A DNA stretch of 38,912 nt. Origin: Gemmatimonadota bacterium. Lineage in GTDB: Bacteria > Gemmatimonadota > Gemmatimonadetes > Longimicrobiales > Gaopeijiaceae. The notes beneath the pieces are model-generated. The model did not search any database. It had not been told where the DNA came from and saw nothing but the letters and a program-made list of their open reading frames with translations. Position 1 is the first letter of the stretch; each line of letters starts with the position of its first letter. Position numbers and translations under genes: made by a program. The stretch is taken from positions 1-38,912 of the forward strand of contig PWWP01000049.1 in NCBI GenBank assembly GCA_003562075.1. Direction: 5' to 3'. Shown here one piece after another: positions 15,769 through 24,332 of this stretch.

Positions 15769-17919
15769 ATGAGCGATCCCCCAATGCAGGTTCCCAGTTC
15801 AGAGCGTGACCGCTTCCTGGCACGGGTTCGGGCCGCCCTGGCCCCCCGATACGAGGTGGTCCGTATGGTGGGGTGGGGTGGGATGGCTGCTGTCTTCTTG
15901 GCCCGGGAGCCCCGTCTGGGCCGAGAGGTGGCCATCAAGGTCATGGCCCCCCAGGTCATGGCTGACCATGGGATGGTGGAGCGATTCTCCCACGAGGCCC
16001 GGACCACGGCCCAGCTTTCCAGCCCCTACGTGGTTACGGTCTTCGATGTCGGCGAGGCCGATGGACTCCACTACATGGTCATGCGCTTCGTGGGCGGACG
16101 GACGCTTGCCCGGGTCATGGAATGGGCATCGGGGCCCCTTTCCCTTGTCCTGGTGAAGGCCTGGTTGGCCCAAGTGGCAGAGGCCCTGGCCCACGCCCAT
16201 CTCCGTGGGGTGGTCCACCGGGATGTGAAGCCCAGCAATATTCTCCTGGCCCTGGACGGTACGGCCCTGGTCTCGGACTTCGGGATTGCCAAGCTGACCC
16301 GAGGGGATCCGGACCTGACCCGCACGGGGCAGATCGTGGGCACCCCGGCATACATGAGCCCGGAGCAGTGCATGGGGGATCCGGTGACCCCGGCCTCGGA
16401 CCAGTACGCTCTGGGAGCTGTGGCGTACCAGCTCCTGACCGGGGGGACCCCCTTCCGTGGCTCCACGCTGGAGGTCCTGAACGCCCAGGTGCGGGAGCGC
16501 CCCCCACCTGTCCGGGAACGCCGGTCCGACTGCCCTCGGGATCTGGCAGAGGCGGTGGAGCGAATGCTCTCCAAGAAGCCCCAGGGCCGCTGGCCGGATC
16601 TGAATGCCTTCCTGGATGCCCTGGAACTCCGAGTACCCCGCTCCTCCAATCCCACCTGGACGGAGATGGCAGAGGTCGCCCGGCCCGTTGCTACGGTAGA
16701 GGTGGAAGAGCCGGCCGACCCGCTCCACGCCGGAGATGAGGTGACGCTGACGGCTCGGGTCCTGGATGAGGAGGGTCGCTTCCTCCCTGGTCGGAGGATT
16801 GTCTGGGAGAGCCGGAATCCGGATGTGGTGGCCGTGGATGTCTCCTCAGGCCGGCTCCGGGCTCGGGCTCCGGGCAGGGGGGAGGTGGTGGCTCGATCCG
16901 AGGATGCCCGTGTGTCCATGGCCATTCAGGTGGAAGGGCGCCCGACTGCCGAGTCGGACATGGCTCATTCCTCGGCTGCCGCTTCCGTGCCGACTCTCGT
17001 CGCCCCGTCGGCTCCCCCCGCCCCGGCAATGGCCATGGCAGGAGATGCCGAAGGAGGGGAGGATGCCGGGAAAGGGATGAAAGCCGCCGGTCCCGGCAGA
17101 GGAGGGGATGGGAGGTGGCAGCTCGTCTCAGCCGGGCTGGCCCTGACAGCGGTGGGCGCGGTGGCGTGGGCGTTTCTGGCTACTGGGGAGGGGGATGGTC
17201 CTCCAGCCGGGCTCGCCCCGGGTGAAACTGTTCCGGCCGTGGCCGAAGGGAATCCCCGGTCCCAGCCCCAGGGAGTTCCGGACGAGACCTCCCAGACCCC
17301 CACTCCGGGTGACGATCCGGCGGCGGGTCCAACTCCCACCGAGCTGGCCACTGAGCCGGAGCCCTCGCCGGAACCCACCCCCGCTCCGGAAGGACCGGCG
17401 GAGGTGGAGGTGGCCCCCGAGGCGGCGCCTGCCCCGATCTCCGAGGCCGACCTCCAGCCGGAGGAGGCCGACCTCCCGATGGGCGAGCCGGCGGATGTGG
17501 AACCTGAGCCGGAGGGTGTGGAAGAAGCGGAGATGCCTCCCGAAGTGGTGGATCCAGGTCAGGTGGATCCGGAGGCGGCAAACCCGGACGTGGCTCAGAT
17601 CTCCGGGATCGTTCGACGCTTCGCCGAAGCGATAGCCAACCGGGATGAGGTGGAGATGCTGGCCGCCCACCCTGGATTCGGGGGAGAGGAGGAGTGGTGG
17701 GTCTACGGGCAGGAGGAACGGGAGGAGGCGTTGGGGCGAACCGTGAACCTGATACCCCGGAGCGAGCTCATCCCCATCGGTTCCACCGCCACCGTGGTCT
17801 TCTCCATGACAGTCCGACTCACCGACGAGGAGGGCCAGGTCCTGGACGAGGAGGTCTTTCCCCTCACCATGCGATTCCAGCGGGACCAGGAGAGTTGGGT
17901 TCTCCGGGAACTCTGGTAG
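15769..17919 (+). CDS. Transmembrane Ser/Thr protein kinase with BIG2-like and NTF2-like domains
   Basis: A 716-residue Hanks-type kinase. The kinase domain spans about residues 20-290 with the Gly loop GWGGMAAVF (from residue 35), VAIKVM, HRDVKPSN (from 150), DFGIAKL (from 170) and TPAYMSPEQ, so all catalytic residues are present. Residues about 305-390 resemble a bacterial Ig-like BIG2 domain (GDEVTLTARVLDEEGRFLPG, VWESRNPDVVAV). A membrane segment lies at about 452-470 (LVSAGLALTAVGAVAWAFLA), then a Pro/Glu-rich spacer of about 130 residues. The last 100 residues (VRRFAEAIANRDEVEML to WVLRELW) look like an NTF2/SnoaL-type domain outside the membrane. ATG 15769 has GGGAG upstream. The BIG2 domain lies on the cytoplasmic side, which is odd for that fold. 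The target is unknown. Confidence 0.88.
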   Translation: MSDPPMQVPSSERDRFLARVRAALAPRYEVVRMVGWGGMAAVFLAREPRLGREVAIKVMAPQVMADHGMVERFSHEARTTAQLSSPYVVTVFDVGEADGLHYMVMRFVGGRTLARVMEWASGPLSLVLVKAWLAQVAEALAHAHLRGVVHRDVKPSNILLALDGTALVSDFGIAKLTRGDPDLTRTGQIVGTPAYMSPEQCMGDPVTPASDQYALGAVAYQLLTGGTPFRGSTLEVLNAQVRERPPPVRERRSDCPRDLAEAVERMLSKKPQGRWPDLNAFLDALELRVPRSSNPTWTEMAEVARPVATVEVEEPADPLHAGDEVTLTARVLDEEGRFLPGRRIVWESRNPDVVAVDVSSGRLRARAPGRGEVVARSEDARVSMAIQVEGRPTAESDMAHSSAAASVPTLVAPSAPPAPAMAMAGDAEGGEDAGKGMKAAGPGRGGDGRWQLVSAGLALTAVGAVAWAFLATGEGDGPPAGLAPGETVPAVAEGNPRSQPQGVPDETSQTPTPGDDPAAGPTPTELATEPEPSPEPTPAPEGPAEVEVAPEAAPAPISEADLQPEEADLPMGEPADVEPEPEGVEEAEMPPEVVDPGQVDPEAANPDVAQISGIVRRFAEAIANRDEVEMLAAHPGFGGEEEWWVYGQEEREEALGRTVNLIPRSELIPIGSTATVVFSMTVRLTDEEGQVLDEEVFPLTMRFQRDQESWVLRELW

Positions 17920-17934
17920 CGCAAGGAAGAGGCT

Positions 17935-18642
17935 TCAGCCCTCGGCCTGGATGATCTTCCGGGCCCGGGACCACACGTTGTCGAAGGCGTCTTCGGTCAG
18001 GGTCCCGGTGAAGGTGTTCTGCTGGCTGGGGTGATAGGAGGCCAGGAGGGTCGGGCCGTCGTCCAGGGGGATCTCCGTTCCATGTCCGAAGTCGGGCTTG
18101 GGTACTGGGACGGGGAAGCCCCGGTCCCGGAGCACCCGGAGGACGTGATTCCACGAGAATCCTCCCAGGGACACGATGCAACTGATCCGTGGAAGGAAGT
18201 GGTCCATCTCCTCCTCCAGGAAGGGCCGACAATTCTTCCGCTCCTGGGGCCGGGGCCGATTTGCCGGCGGTGCGCACCGGACGGCAGCGGTGAGGAATGC
18301 ATCCCGAAGCTCCAATCCGTCCCCCTGGTGGGTGCCGGTGGGCTGGGTGGCAAAGCCGGCCCGGTGGAGGGCCCGAAACAACCAGTCACCGGAGCGATCT
18401 CCGGTGAACATCCGTCCCGTCCGGTTGGCTCCGTGGGCTGCCGGCGCCAGCCCCACGATGAGGAGGCGCGCCTGGGGATCGCCGAAGCCTGGGACCGGGC
18501 GTCCCCAGTAGTCCTCCTCCTGGAAGGCCGCTCGCTTCTCCCGGGCCACCTTCTCCCGCCACTCTACCAGGCGAGGACAGGCTCGGCACTGGACGACTCG
18601 CTGGCGCAGAGCGTCGAGGGGACGGGAGGAGGCTGGAGGCAT
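17935..18642 (-). CDS. Type-5 uracil-DNA glycosylase (UDGb)
   Basis: A 235-residue DNA repair enzyme that removes uracil and related deaminated bases. Motif A is GLAPAAHGANRTGRMFTGD (residues 64-82), characteristic of family 5 with its non-canonical Ala/Asn surroundings, and motif B is SYHPSQQNTFTG. Four Cys that ligate the 4Fe-4S cluster are visible: C19 and C22 (VQCRACPRL), C123 and C138. ATG 18642 begins the protein close to where family members begin. Five bases separate it from the upstream DUF5916 gene on the same strand, so it is probably the last gene of that operon. It converges with the kinase gene across 15 bp. Assignment is strong; the operon partners are functionally unrelated. 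Confidence 0.92.
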   Translation of the reverse strand: MPPASSRPLDALRQRVVQCRACPRLVEWREKVAREKRAAFQEEDYWGRPVPGFGDPQARLLIVGLAPAAHGANRTGRMFTGDRSGDWLFRALHRAGFATQPTGTHQGDGLELRDAFLTAAVRCAPPANRPRPQERKNCRPFLEEEMDHFLPRISCIVSLGGFSWNHVLRVLRDRGFPVPVPKPDFGHGTEIPLDDGPTLLASYHPSQQNTFTGTLTEDAFDNVWSRARKIIQAEG

Positions 18643-18647
18643 ACTGG

Positions 18648-21323
18648 TCAGGGGGTGAGCCAGAGGTTGGCCTTCAGGATGAAGATATGGTCGACCGGGG
18701 CCCGAAAGAGAGCGGAACGATCCCGGCCCAGATCGAAGTCTCCCGATCCGTGCACTGCATCTCGACGGTCCTGTTGCCAGGCCGCGTAGAGGACGGAGCC
18801 TGGTCGCCATTCCCACCGCAGCACCGTGTTTCCCCGCAGGCTTCGAAGATTGAAGTCCGGAGACGGGAGGAGGTCGGGGTCCCCTGACCATGGCTCGAAG
18901 TCGAAGGATGATGGTCGGGTCAGAACCTTGGGCTCACCGAAATCCCCGGCAGAGAGGAAGGGCTGTGCGTAGAGCTGAAGGCTCAAGGTGGGAGAGACGG
19001 TAAAATTGAGCCGGGTCTCCAACGCCACGGTGGTCTGGTCCAGGGAGGCGAAGACGTACCGGTGACCGAAGGTCTCGTGGGCTCCCGGATCCTCCAGGGT
19101 GGTGACGTACTGCGCCTCCTCTCTCAGCCGGATCACCTCAGGGGTGAGCTGCCACTCCCACCGGGGAGAGGGTCGAAGGGTGACCCGTGTCGATGCACTC
19201 CGCTCCCATCCTCCCGCCTCGTCTCCAGCCACCTCGCCGGTGAGAGACAAACTCACCATCCGTCGATGATCCGTATCCACGGTGGCTGATCCGGCCGTGC
19301 GGGCAGGCCGATGGGTGAGGGGGCCCCCTCGCGTCCGTCGATCGTCCAACGAACGGAGGCTATGGGTCATGGAGCCCCGAATACCCAGGAAGTCCAGGGT
19401 GGTCAGGTTTCCCTGGAGTGTTTGCCAGTTGGCGATCCGATCCCCATTGAAGTTGAATTCGTTGCGGCTCTGCGCCGTCACGCCCCAGCTCCGGAGATGT
19501 CGGCCTGCGGCAGGCTCCGAGTATCCGACTCTCATACTCAGATCCCGTCGGTCCGTCCGGGTACCAAATCCCAGATCGTTCACCTCGTAGGTGGGACTTG
19601 TGAGGGCACCGCCCAACTCACCCTGCCAGTTCCGGCCGACCTGGCGCCCCAGGGTTGCCGACGCTGAATATCCAGTCAGGACCGTGGCGGTGGAGTCCAC
19701 TGAGAGATGGGGGGCGTCGGGTCGCTGCAGGAAATGATGTCCCGCCTCCTGGATCCGCATCAGGGCGTCCGGGGTTCCAGCCACCCGGGTACCGGTCAGG
19801 CTCCCTCGGAGGAGCCAGCGTCGGTTTCCCCACTCATGCCGGAAATCCACTCCTCCGGCCCAGGCCGAGGAGGGAAGGAAGCGGTCCGATGGCCCGCCAT
19901 CGCTCTCTCGGAGAACGCTGGTGACCATGCCCCCGAGGTAGGACTGACCTTCCCGGAGATCCCGTCGCGCCCGGGCTACGGCGTAGTTGCTCCGGGGCTC
20001 CACCATCCCCGTCCGGGCCTGACCCTCCGGGTCCACGTAGCGGGCATCCACCCGGGACGTGACGGCCTCCACCAGTCCGAAGCGCCAGCCCGAATCGGTC
20101 CGGCCAGTGAGGTTTGCGGCTCCCAGGATATTGGCTTGGCGAGGTACGTCCGATTGGGCGGAAGGTGGAGGGACCTGAGGGCTCCGTCCCACCCGCCGGG
20201 TATAGAAGAGGCGTCCGCCGGCGTTGGACCCCCCCCCCTCGAAAGCGAAGACGTCCATCCCCTCCAGAAAGAAGGGTCGCCGTTCCTCGAAGAAGGTCTC
20301 GTAGACGCCCAGGTTCACCACTGCAGGGTCCACCTCCACCTGTCCGAAATCCGGGTTGAGGGTGGCGGTGAGGGTCAGGTCACCGGTGAGGCGGTACCGG
20401 AGGTCCAACCCGGTGGAGAGGGAGCCGTCCCGGTCGTCCCGGAACGGATTGTTGCTCCGGTCCACTGATTCTCCCTGGGCCACCAGATAGGGACGAAGCT
20501 CCAGGGCACGTCCGGGAGCGATTCCCTGGATCCCTTCCAGGTGCGCGTACCGCGGAATCCCGCCTCGCTGGTCCGTGGGTACGAAGGCGAAGACCGAGTA
20601 CTCCCGGGTTCGGCCCATGAGGCGCTCGATCTGGACGCCCCAGGTATGGATGTCCCTGTCAGGAAGGGGGAGTTGGGAGAAGGGAATCCGGGCTTCAGTG
20701 GACCAGCCCCAGTCGTGGACCTGGCTCTCCACCTCCCACACTGCGTCCCACGTCATGTCCTGGGGTTCGCTGAAGCCATCGGCTCCGGTCCCCACCCGCT
20801 TGATTCCATCCCGCTGGACCCCGGCAGCGCTGATGTCGAAGACGTAGGCGGTCTGGTGGTCATGCTGGGAGTCAAAGCCGATTCCGATCCAGTCGGCATC
20901 GGCCAGTGGCATGTTCCGTCTGCCCAGTCGGACGTTCACCGGGCCATCGTCATACATCCGGGCTCCGATGTAGATGGCCTGGTCGTCGTAGAGGAACCGG
21001 ACCTCCATCTCCTGAGTGGCCGGTTCCCCTTCGTATGGGGTCATCTGTTTCATGCCCGTGGCTGGGGGAGCCAGTTCCCAGACGTCCTCATCCGGCACGC
21101 CGTCCAGAATGACCCGTTCGCCTTCGGGAATGCGGACGGCCTGGATCCTGGGAGCAGTTTCTTCGTGGAGCTGGGCCAGGGATGGATCATCTCCGGGCTC
21201 CTGGCCCTGAAGAGGGCCCGCCAGGGCCAGGCACACCAAGGTCGCGGCGGCAATGGCGACGTTCGTCAGCCCTCCTTCTCGTGAAGGGGCCGCTGGAAAC
21301 CCCGGTCCTTTCCGCCCCCTCAC
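18648..21323 (-). CDS. DUF5916 outer-membrane protein with CBM9-like N-terminal domain
   Basis: An 891-residue exported protein. A signal peptide ends near LQGQEP. Residues about 60-220 resemble carbohydrate-binding family 9 (VILDGVPDEDVWELA, VRFLYDDQAIYIGARMYD, WSTEARIPFSQLPLP). The rest matches the DUF5916 beta-barrel pattern, with repeated alternating strands and features such as LNPDFGQVEVDPAVVNL and FFEERRPFFLEGMDVF. The C-terminus ends VDHIFILKANLWLTP in a terminal strand. It probably sits in the outer membrane and may bind or take up glycans or peptides; the true substrate is unknown. The start is a GTG that overlaps the stop of the M14 gene (GTGA); no ATG is available near the signal peptide. 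Co-transcription with a secreted peptidase suggests surface nutrient use. Confidence 0.85.
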   Translation of the reverse strand: MRGRKGPGFPAAPSREGGLTNVAIAAATLVCLALAGPLQGQEPGDDPSLAQLHEETAPRIQAVRIPEGERVILDGVPDEDVWELAPPATGMKQMTPYEGEPATQEMEVRFLYDDQAIYIGARMYDDGPVNVRLGRRNMPLADADWIGIGFDSQHDHQTAYVFDISAAGVQRDGIKRVGTGADGFSEPQDMTWDAVWEVESQVHDWGWSTEARIPFSQLPLPDRDIHTWGVQIERLMGRTREYSVFAFVPTDQRGGIPRYAHLEGIQGIAPGRALELRPYLVAQGESVDRSNNPFRDDRDGSLSTGLDLRYRLTGDLTLTATLNPDFGQVEVDPAVVNLGVYETFFEERRPFFLEGMDVFAFEGGGSNAGGRLFYTRRVGRSPQVPPPSAQSDVPRQANILGAANLTGRTDSGWRFGLVEAVTSRVDARYVDPEGQARTGMVEPRSNYAVARARRDLREGQSYLGGMVTSVLRESDGGPSDRFLPSSAWAGGVDFRHEWGNRRWLLRGSLTGTRVAGTPDALMRIQEAGHHFLQRPDAPHLSVDSTATVLTGYSASATLGRQVGRNWQGELGGALTSPTYEVNDLGFGTRTDRRDLSMRVGYSEPAAGRHLRSWGVTAQSRNEFNFNGDRIANWQTLQGNLTTLDFLGIRGSMTHSLRSLDDRRTRGGPLTHRPARTAGSATVDTDHRRMVSLSLTGEVAGDEAGGWERSASTRVTLRPSPRWEWQLTPEVIRLREEAQYVTTLEDPGAHETFGHRYVFASLDQTTVALETRLNFTVSPTLSLQLYAQPFLSAGDFGEPKVLTRPSSFDFEPWSGDPDLLPSPDFNLRSLRGNTVLRWEWRPGSVLYAAWQQDRRDAVHGSGDFDLGRDRSALFRAPVDHIFILKANLWLTP

Positions 21324-23674
21324 CGCAGGCTGTTGAAGAGGAGAGGCCAGAGAGCCACGGTCTGTCCGCGGAAGTTGGGCTGGAAGCCGAAGAGAACCAC
21401 CGAGCCCTCACCCATGTTCACCTCCACCAGGGCCGGCTTTCCAGCCACGTGTTCCTCACCCAGGACCCAGCCGGCCATGCGAGGATCCCCCTCCCCGTAG
21501 TGGCCCACCACGTGGGCCCGGCCATCGTTCACCTCGAAGGCCCGGCTGGTCCGCCAGTACCATGCGATGTTCTCAGCCGGGACCCCCTGGCTGATGCTGT
21601 GGTCAGGGTCCAGGTCCAGGTGGAGGATGGATCCGGGAATGTAGAAATCCTCCGGAGGGAGGTCGGCCACGGCATCCTGGATCTGGAGATCGAAGATGTC
21701 GATGGCGAAGTCGGTGGCCTCATCGATGGTGACGATCCGTCCCCCGTTCTCCACGAAGGCCTGCAGAGCCTCCACTCCCTCCCGCTCCACCCCGCCGGCG
21801 TACGGGGGAGGCATCACCTCGTCGCTGAACCCGTTGAGGATGGAGGAGGGAGATTGGTCCTGAAAGATGAGGACGTCGAATCGGTCGTTCAGGTCCCCGT
21901 CCCAGAGGTCCTGATTCCGGACCTCCTCGTAGGCTACTCCGGCGTGGTCGAAGAGCCACCGGGTCCATCCCTGGGGCATGGGCTCCTGGTAGGCCCTATA
22001 GAGTCCGATCCGAGGTGCGTCGGGTCCCTCCAGGAAGGCAGGGATCTGGAAGGTCAGCTCCGTCCGCTGCTCAATGGGATCCGAGATGTCCACACCAGCG
22101 GGCATGGACGTGACGGCGAAGGCTTCCACATCGAAGAGGAAGGGGAGGGTGTGGGCCGTGGCATCGTAGGGACGGATGGGCGGCCCGCCGGGGTATTCCC
22201 GAAGATCCGGGTACTCCTGGGCCTCCAGCATGGTCTGGGCGAAGGCGGCGTAGGGTTGCTGCATGGGGACGATCCAGGATCCCTCAGGGACGGTTCGGGT
22301 CCCAGCCGACCCGGCGCCCTCCTCGGTGACCTGGAAGCTGGACTCGGCTCGGTGGACCTCCACGTTTCCGGTGGTGAGGACCCGGAGAAGCTGCTCGATG
22401 CCTACCTCGTTTTCTTGTCCGGCCGGGATGATCCAGGCCTGGGGCCACTGATCCCATCCCTCCACCGCGTCTCGGTGGATGGCCGCGAAGTTGTCGAGCC
22501 AGAAGTCCCGGTTCTTGGCCGCGTTCCGGAGGAGGGCCATGGCACCGGCCTCCATGTAGTCGATGGCGTCATCCAGGCCCCACCGGCCCCCCTGCCAGGG
22601 CGAGGGGAAGTTCACGCTCATCTCCCGGGGGTTGTAGTCCCGGGTCTCGCCGGTGAGATCGTCCATGGTCTGCTCTACCGGGTTGGCCCAGTCGGATCGG
22701 GCCGTCTCCGAGAGGATCCGGACGCCCCCGTGATAGTGCATGTAGGCCCGGGCCGGTGTGTAGATATCGAAGATGGCGTGGGTGACCACCCCATCCAGCC
22801 CGTCCTTGGTCATCTCGGCAGCCATGTACTGCCCCAGCTGGTTCAACCCGGCGATGAGGCGAGGGTCCACGTTGGGCTCAACCGGGTCGATGTAGGGCGG
22901 GTTGAAGAAGCGGGCCCCGGCATTCCCCATCTGGTGGACGTCGTGGACGATCTGGGGACGCCACTTGTTGTGTGCGTCCAGGACGGTCATCCGGGTCTCT
23001 TCCTGGGCAAAGAAGAACCAGTCCCGGTTGTTGTTGTGGCCGATGTAGTGATGGTAGAGACGGGGCAGGGGAGCGCCCTCGAATTCCGTGCCCTGCCATT
23101 CCCGCCACCAGTTGGAGACCATGTGGGTCCCGTCCGGGTTCAGGGACGGGATCATGACAATGATGGTTTCGTCCAGAATCTCCAGGACGTCTGGCTCCTG
23201 GGAGGTGGCCAGCTTGTAGACCAGGCGAGCCGGCATCTGGCCTGCAGCCACCTCGGTGGAGTGGATGTGGCTGGTAATGAGGACCACCGTTCGCCCCTCT
23301 TCCTTCAAGGCTTCCAGCTCGGCTTCGCTGGAGATCTGCCGGGGATCGGCCAGCTTCTCCTGGATCTCCAGGAAGCGGTCCAGATTCTGGAGGTTCGCCG
23401 GGCTGGTGATGGTCAGGCGAATGAAGGGCTCGCCCAGGGTGGTGGCTCCCAGGGTGTCCAGGACCATCCGGGGGCTGACCGACGCCACTGCATCGTAGTA
23501 GGCCGAAAGCTCATCCCAGTTGGCCAGGAAACCCTCCGTTCCGATCTCCTGTCCGAAGTGCTCCAGGGGAGTGGGAACATCGCCCACCTGGGCCTGGACC
23601 GGAGCATGGCTCAGGAGGGAGACGAGGAGGAGGGTCGTGGCGAAGACGATGGATCGAATCATGGCAGCCTTCAT
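21320..23674 (-). CDS. Secreted M14-family zinc carboxypeptidase
   Basis: A 784-residue exported metallopeptidase. A signal peptide covers residues 1-29 (cleavage near VQAQ). The M14 domain has the zinc motif HxxE in SHIHSTEVAAGQ (His 138, Glu 141), SLNPDGTHMV, GHNNNRD for substrate binding and HDVH near residue 244. The C-terminal 300 residues form an amidotransferase-like domain (RFDVLIFQDQSP, GVEALQAFVENGGRIVTIDEA). Proteins of this build are common among exported peptidases of Gemmatimonadota and relatives. ATG 23674 has a weak ribosome site; ATG 23662 four codons later has GAAGG at good distance and may be the real start. It is first in an operon with the DUF5916 and UDG genes. Confidence 0.88.
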   Translation of the reverse strand: MKAAMIRSIVFATTLLLVSLLSHAPVQAQVGDVPTPLEHFGQEIGTEGFLANWDELSAYYDAVASVSPRMVLDTLGATTLGEPFIRLTITSPANLQNLDRFLEIQEKLADPRQISSEAELEALKEEGRTVVLITSHIHSTEVAAGQMPARLVYKLATSQEPDVLEILDETIIVMIPSLNPDGTHMVSNWWREWQGTEFEGAPLPRLYHHYIGHNNNRDWFFFAQEETRMTVLDAHNKWRPQIVHDVHQMGNAGARFFNPPYIDPVEPNVDPRLIAGLNQLGQYMAAEMTKDGLDGVVTHAIFDIYTPARAYMHYHGGVRILSETARSDWANPVEQTMDDLTGETRDYNPREMSVNFPSPWQGGRWGLDDAIDYMEAGAMALLRNAAKNRDFWLDNFAAIHRDAVEGWDQWPQAWIIPAGQENEVGIEQLLRVLTTGNVEVHRAESSFQVTEEGAGSAGTRTVPEGSWIVPMQQPYAAFAQTMLEAQEYPDLREYPGGPPIRPYDATAHTLPFLFDVEAFAVTSMPAGVDISDPIEQRTELTFQIPAFLEGPDAPRIGLYRAYQEPMPQGWTRWLFDHAGVAYEEVRNQDLWDGDLNDRFDVLIFQDQSPSSILNGFSDEVMPPPYAGGVEREGVEALQAFVENGGRIVTIDEATDFAIDIFDLQIQDAVADLPPEDFYIPGSILHLDLDPDHSISQGVPAENIAWYWRTSRAFEVNDGRAHVVGHYGEGDPRMAGWVLGEEHVAGKPALVEVNMGEGSVVLFGFQPNFRGQTVALWPLLFNSLR

Positions 23675-23828
23675 GGAAGGTCGATGGAACGTTGAGGGAT
23701 GCTGGAAAGGTAGGGCGCCTTCCTGGGGAGGACCAGTCGGCGGGGCGGTCTGCCGGACCCATCCGGAGTAACGGGGCTACCGTCGATGTGCCGGGTTACG
23801 GATGCCGGCGAACTTCCTACTCAGGACG

Positions 23829-24332
23829 TCAGGGATCTCCCTGCCACGCCACCAACTGGATTTCCACTCTGGCGCCCCGGGGAAGGGCCGCCACCTGGAC
23901 CGTGGCTCGGGCTGGATAGGGATCGGACAGGTACTGACCATAGATCCCGTTCATGGTCTGAAACTCGTCCAGGTCGGTGAGGAAGACCTGGCTCTGGACC
24001 ACGTCGTCGAAGGAGAACCCTGCCGCCTCCAGGACGGCACCCAGATTCGCCATGACCTGGTGGGTCTCGGCCTCGATTCCTCCCTGGACCATCTCTCCCG
24101 TCGCTGGATCCAGGGCGATCTGTCCTGCCAGGTACAGGGTGCTGCCGGCCAGCACGGCCTGACTGTAGGGCCCGATGGCCTCCGGGGCGTCCGGGGTGCT
24201 CACCTCCACTCGTTCCACAGCGACCGGCTGGGTTGGCGGTGCCTCGGGGATCTCGGGGGGCGGGCTCTCGCACCCCGCTACTGGAATGAGGAGAAGCAGG
24301 AGGGCAAGTCCTGGGGTCTTCTTCTGGGTCAT
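23829..24332 (-). CDS. Exported RidA-family lipoprotein (enamine/imine deaminase)
   Basis: A 167-residue protein. The N-terminus is a lipoprotein signal (LALLLLLIPVAGC, Cys 21) and a Pro-rich spacer, then a full RidA/YjgF domain. The domain keeps GPYSQAV, VFLTDLDEF and the active-site pair Arg 142 (PARATVQVA) and Glu 157 (RVEIQLVA), so it should be able to hydrolyse reactive enamine/imine products released by PLP enzymes. Most RidA proteins are cytoplasmic; here the signal points to the cell envelope. The ATG overlaps the stop of the upstream aminotransferase as ATGA, so the two are translationally coupled, and that enzyme is also predicted to be exported. RidA identity is firm; location and partnership are inferred. 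Confidence 0.88.
   Translation of the reverse strand: MTQKKTPGLALLLLLIPVAGCESPPPEIPEAPPTQPVAVERVEVSTPDAPEAIGPYSQAVLAGSTLYLAGQIALDPATGEMVQGGIEAETHQVMANLGAVLEAAGFSFDDVVQSQVFLTDLDEFQTMNGIYGQYLSDPYPARATVQVAALPRGARVEIQLVAWQGDP

Noticed and set aside
21182-23695. 837-codon plus-strand open frame over the M14 peptidase gene
   Set aside because: Composition is an antisense reflection (Val/Gly/His-rich, no domains); the minus frame has signal peptide and M14 motifs.
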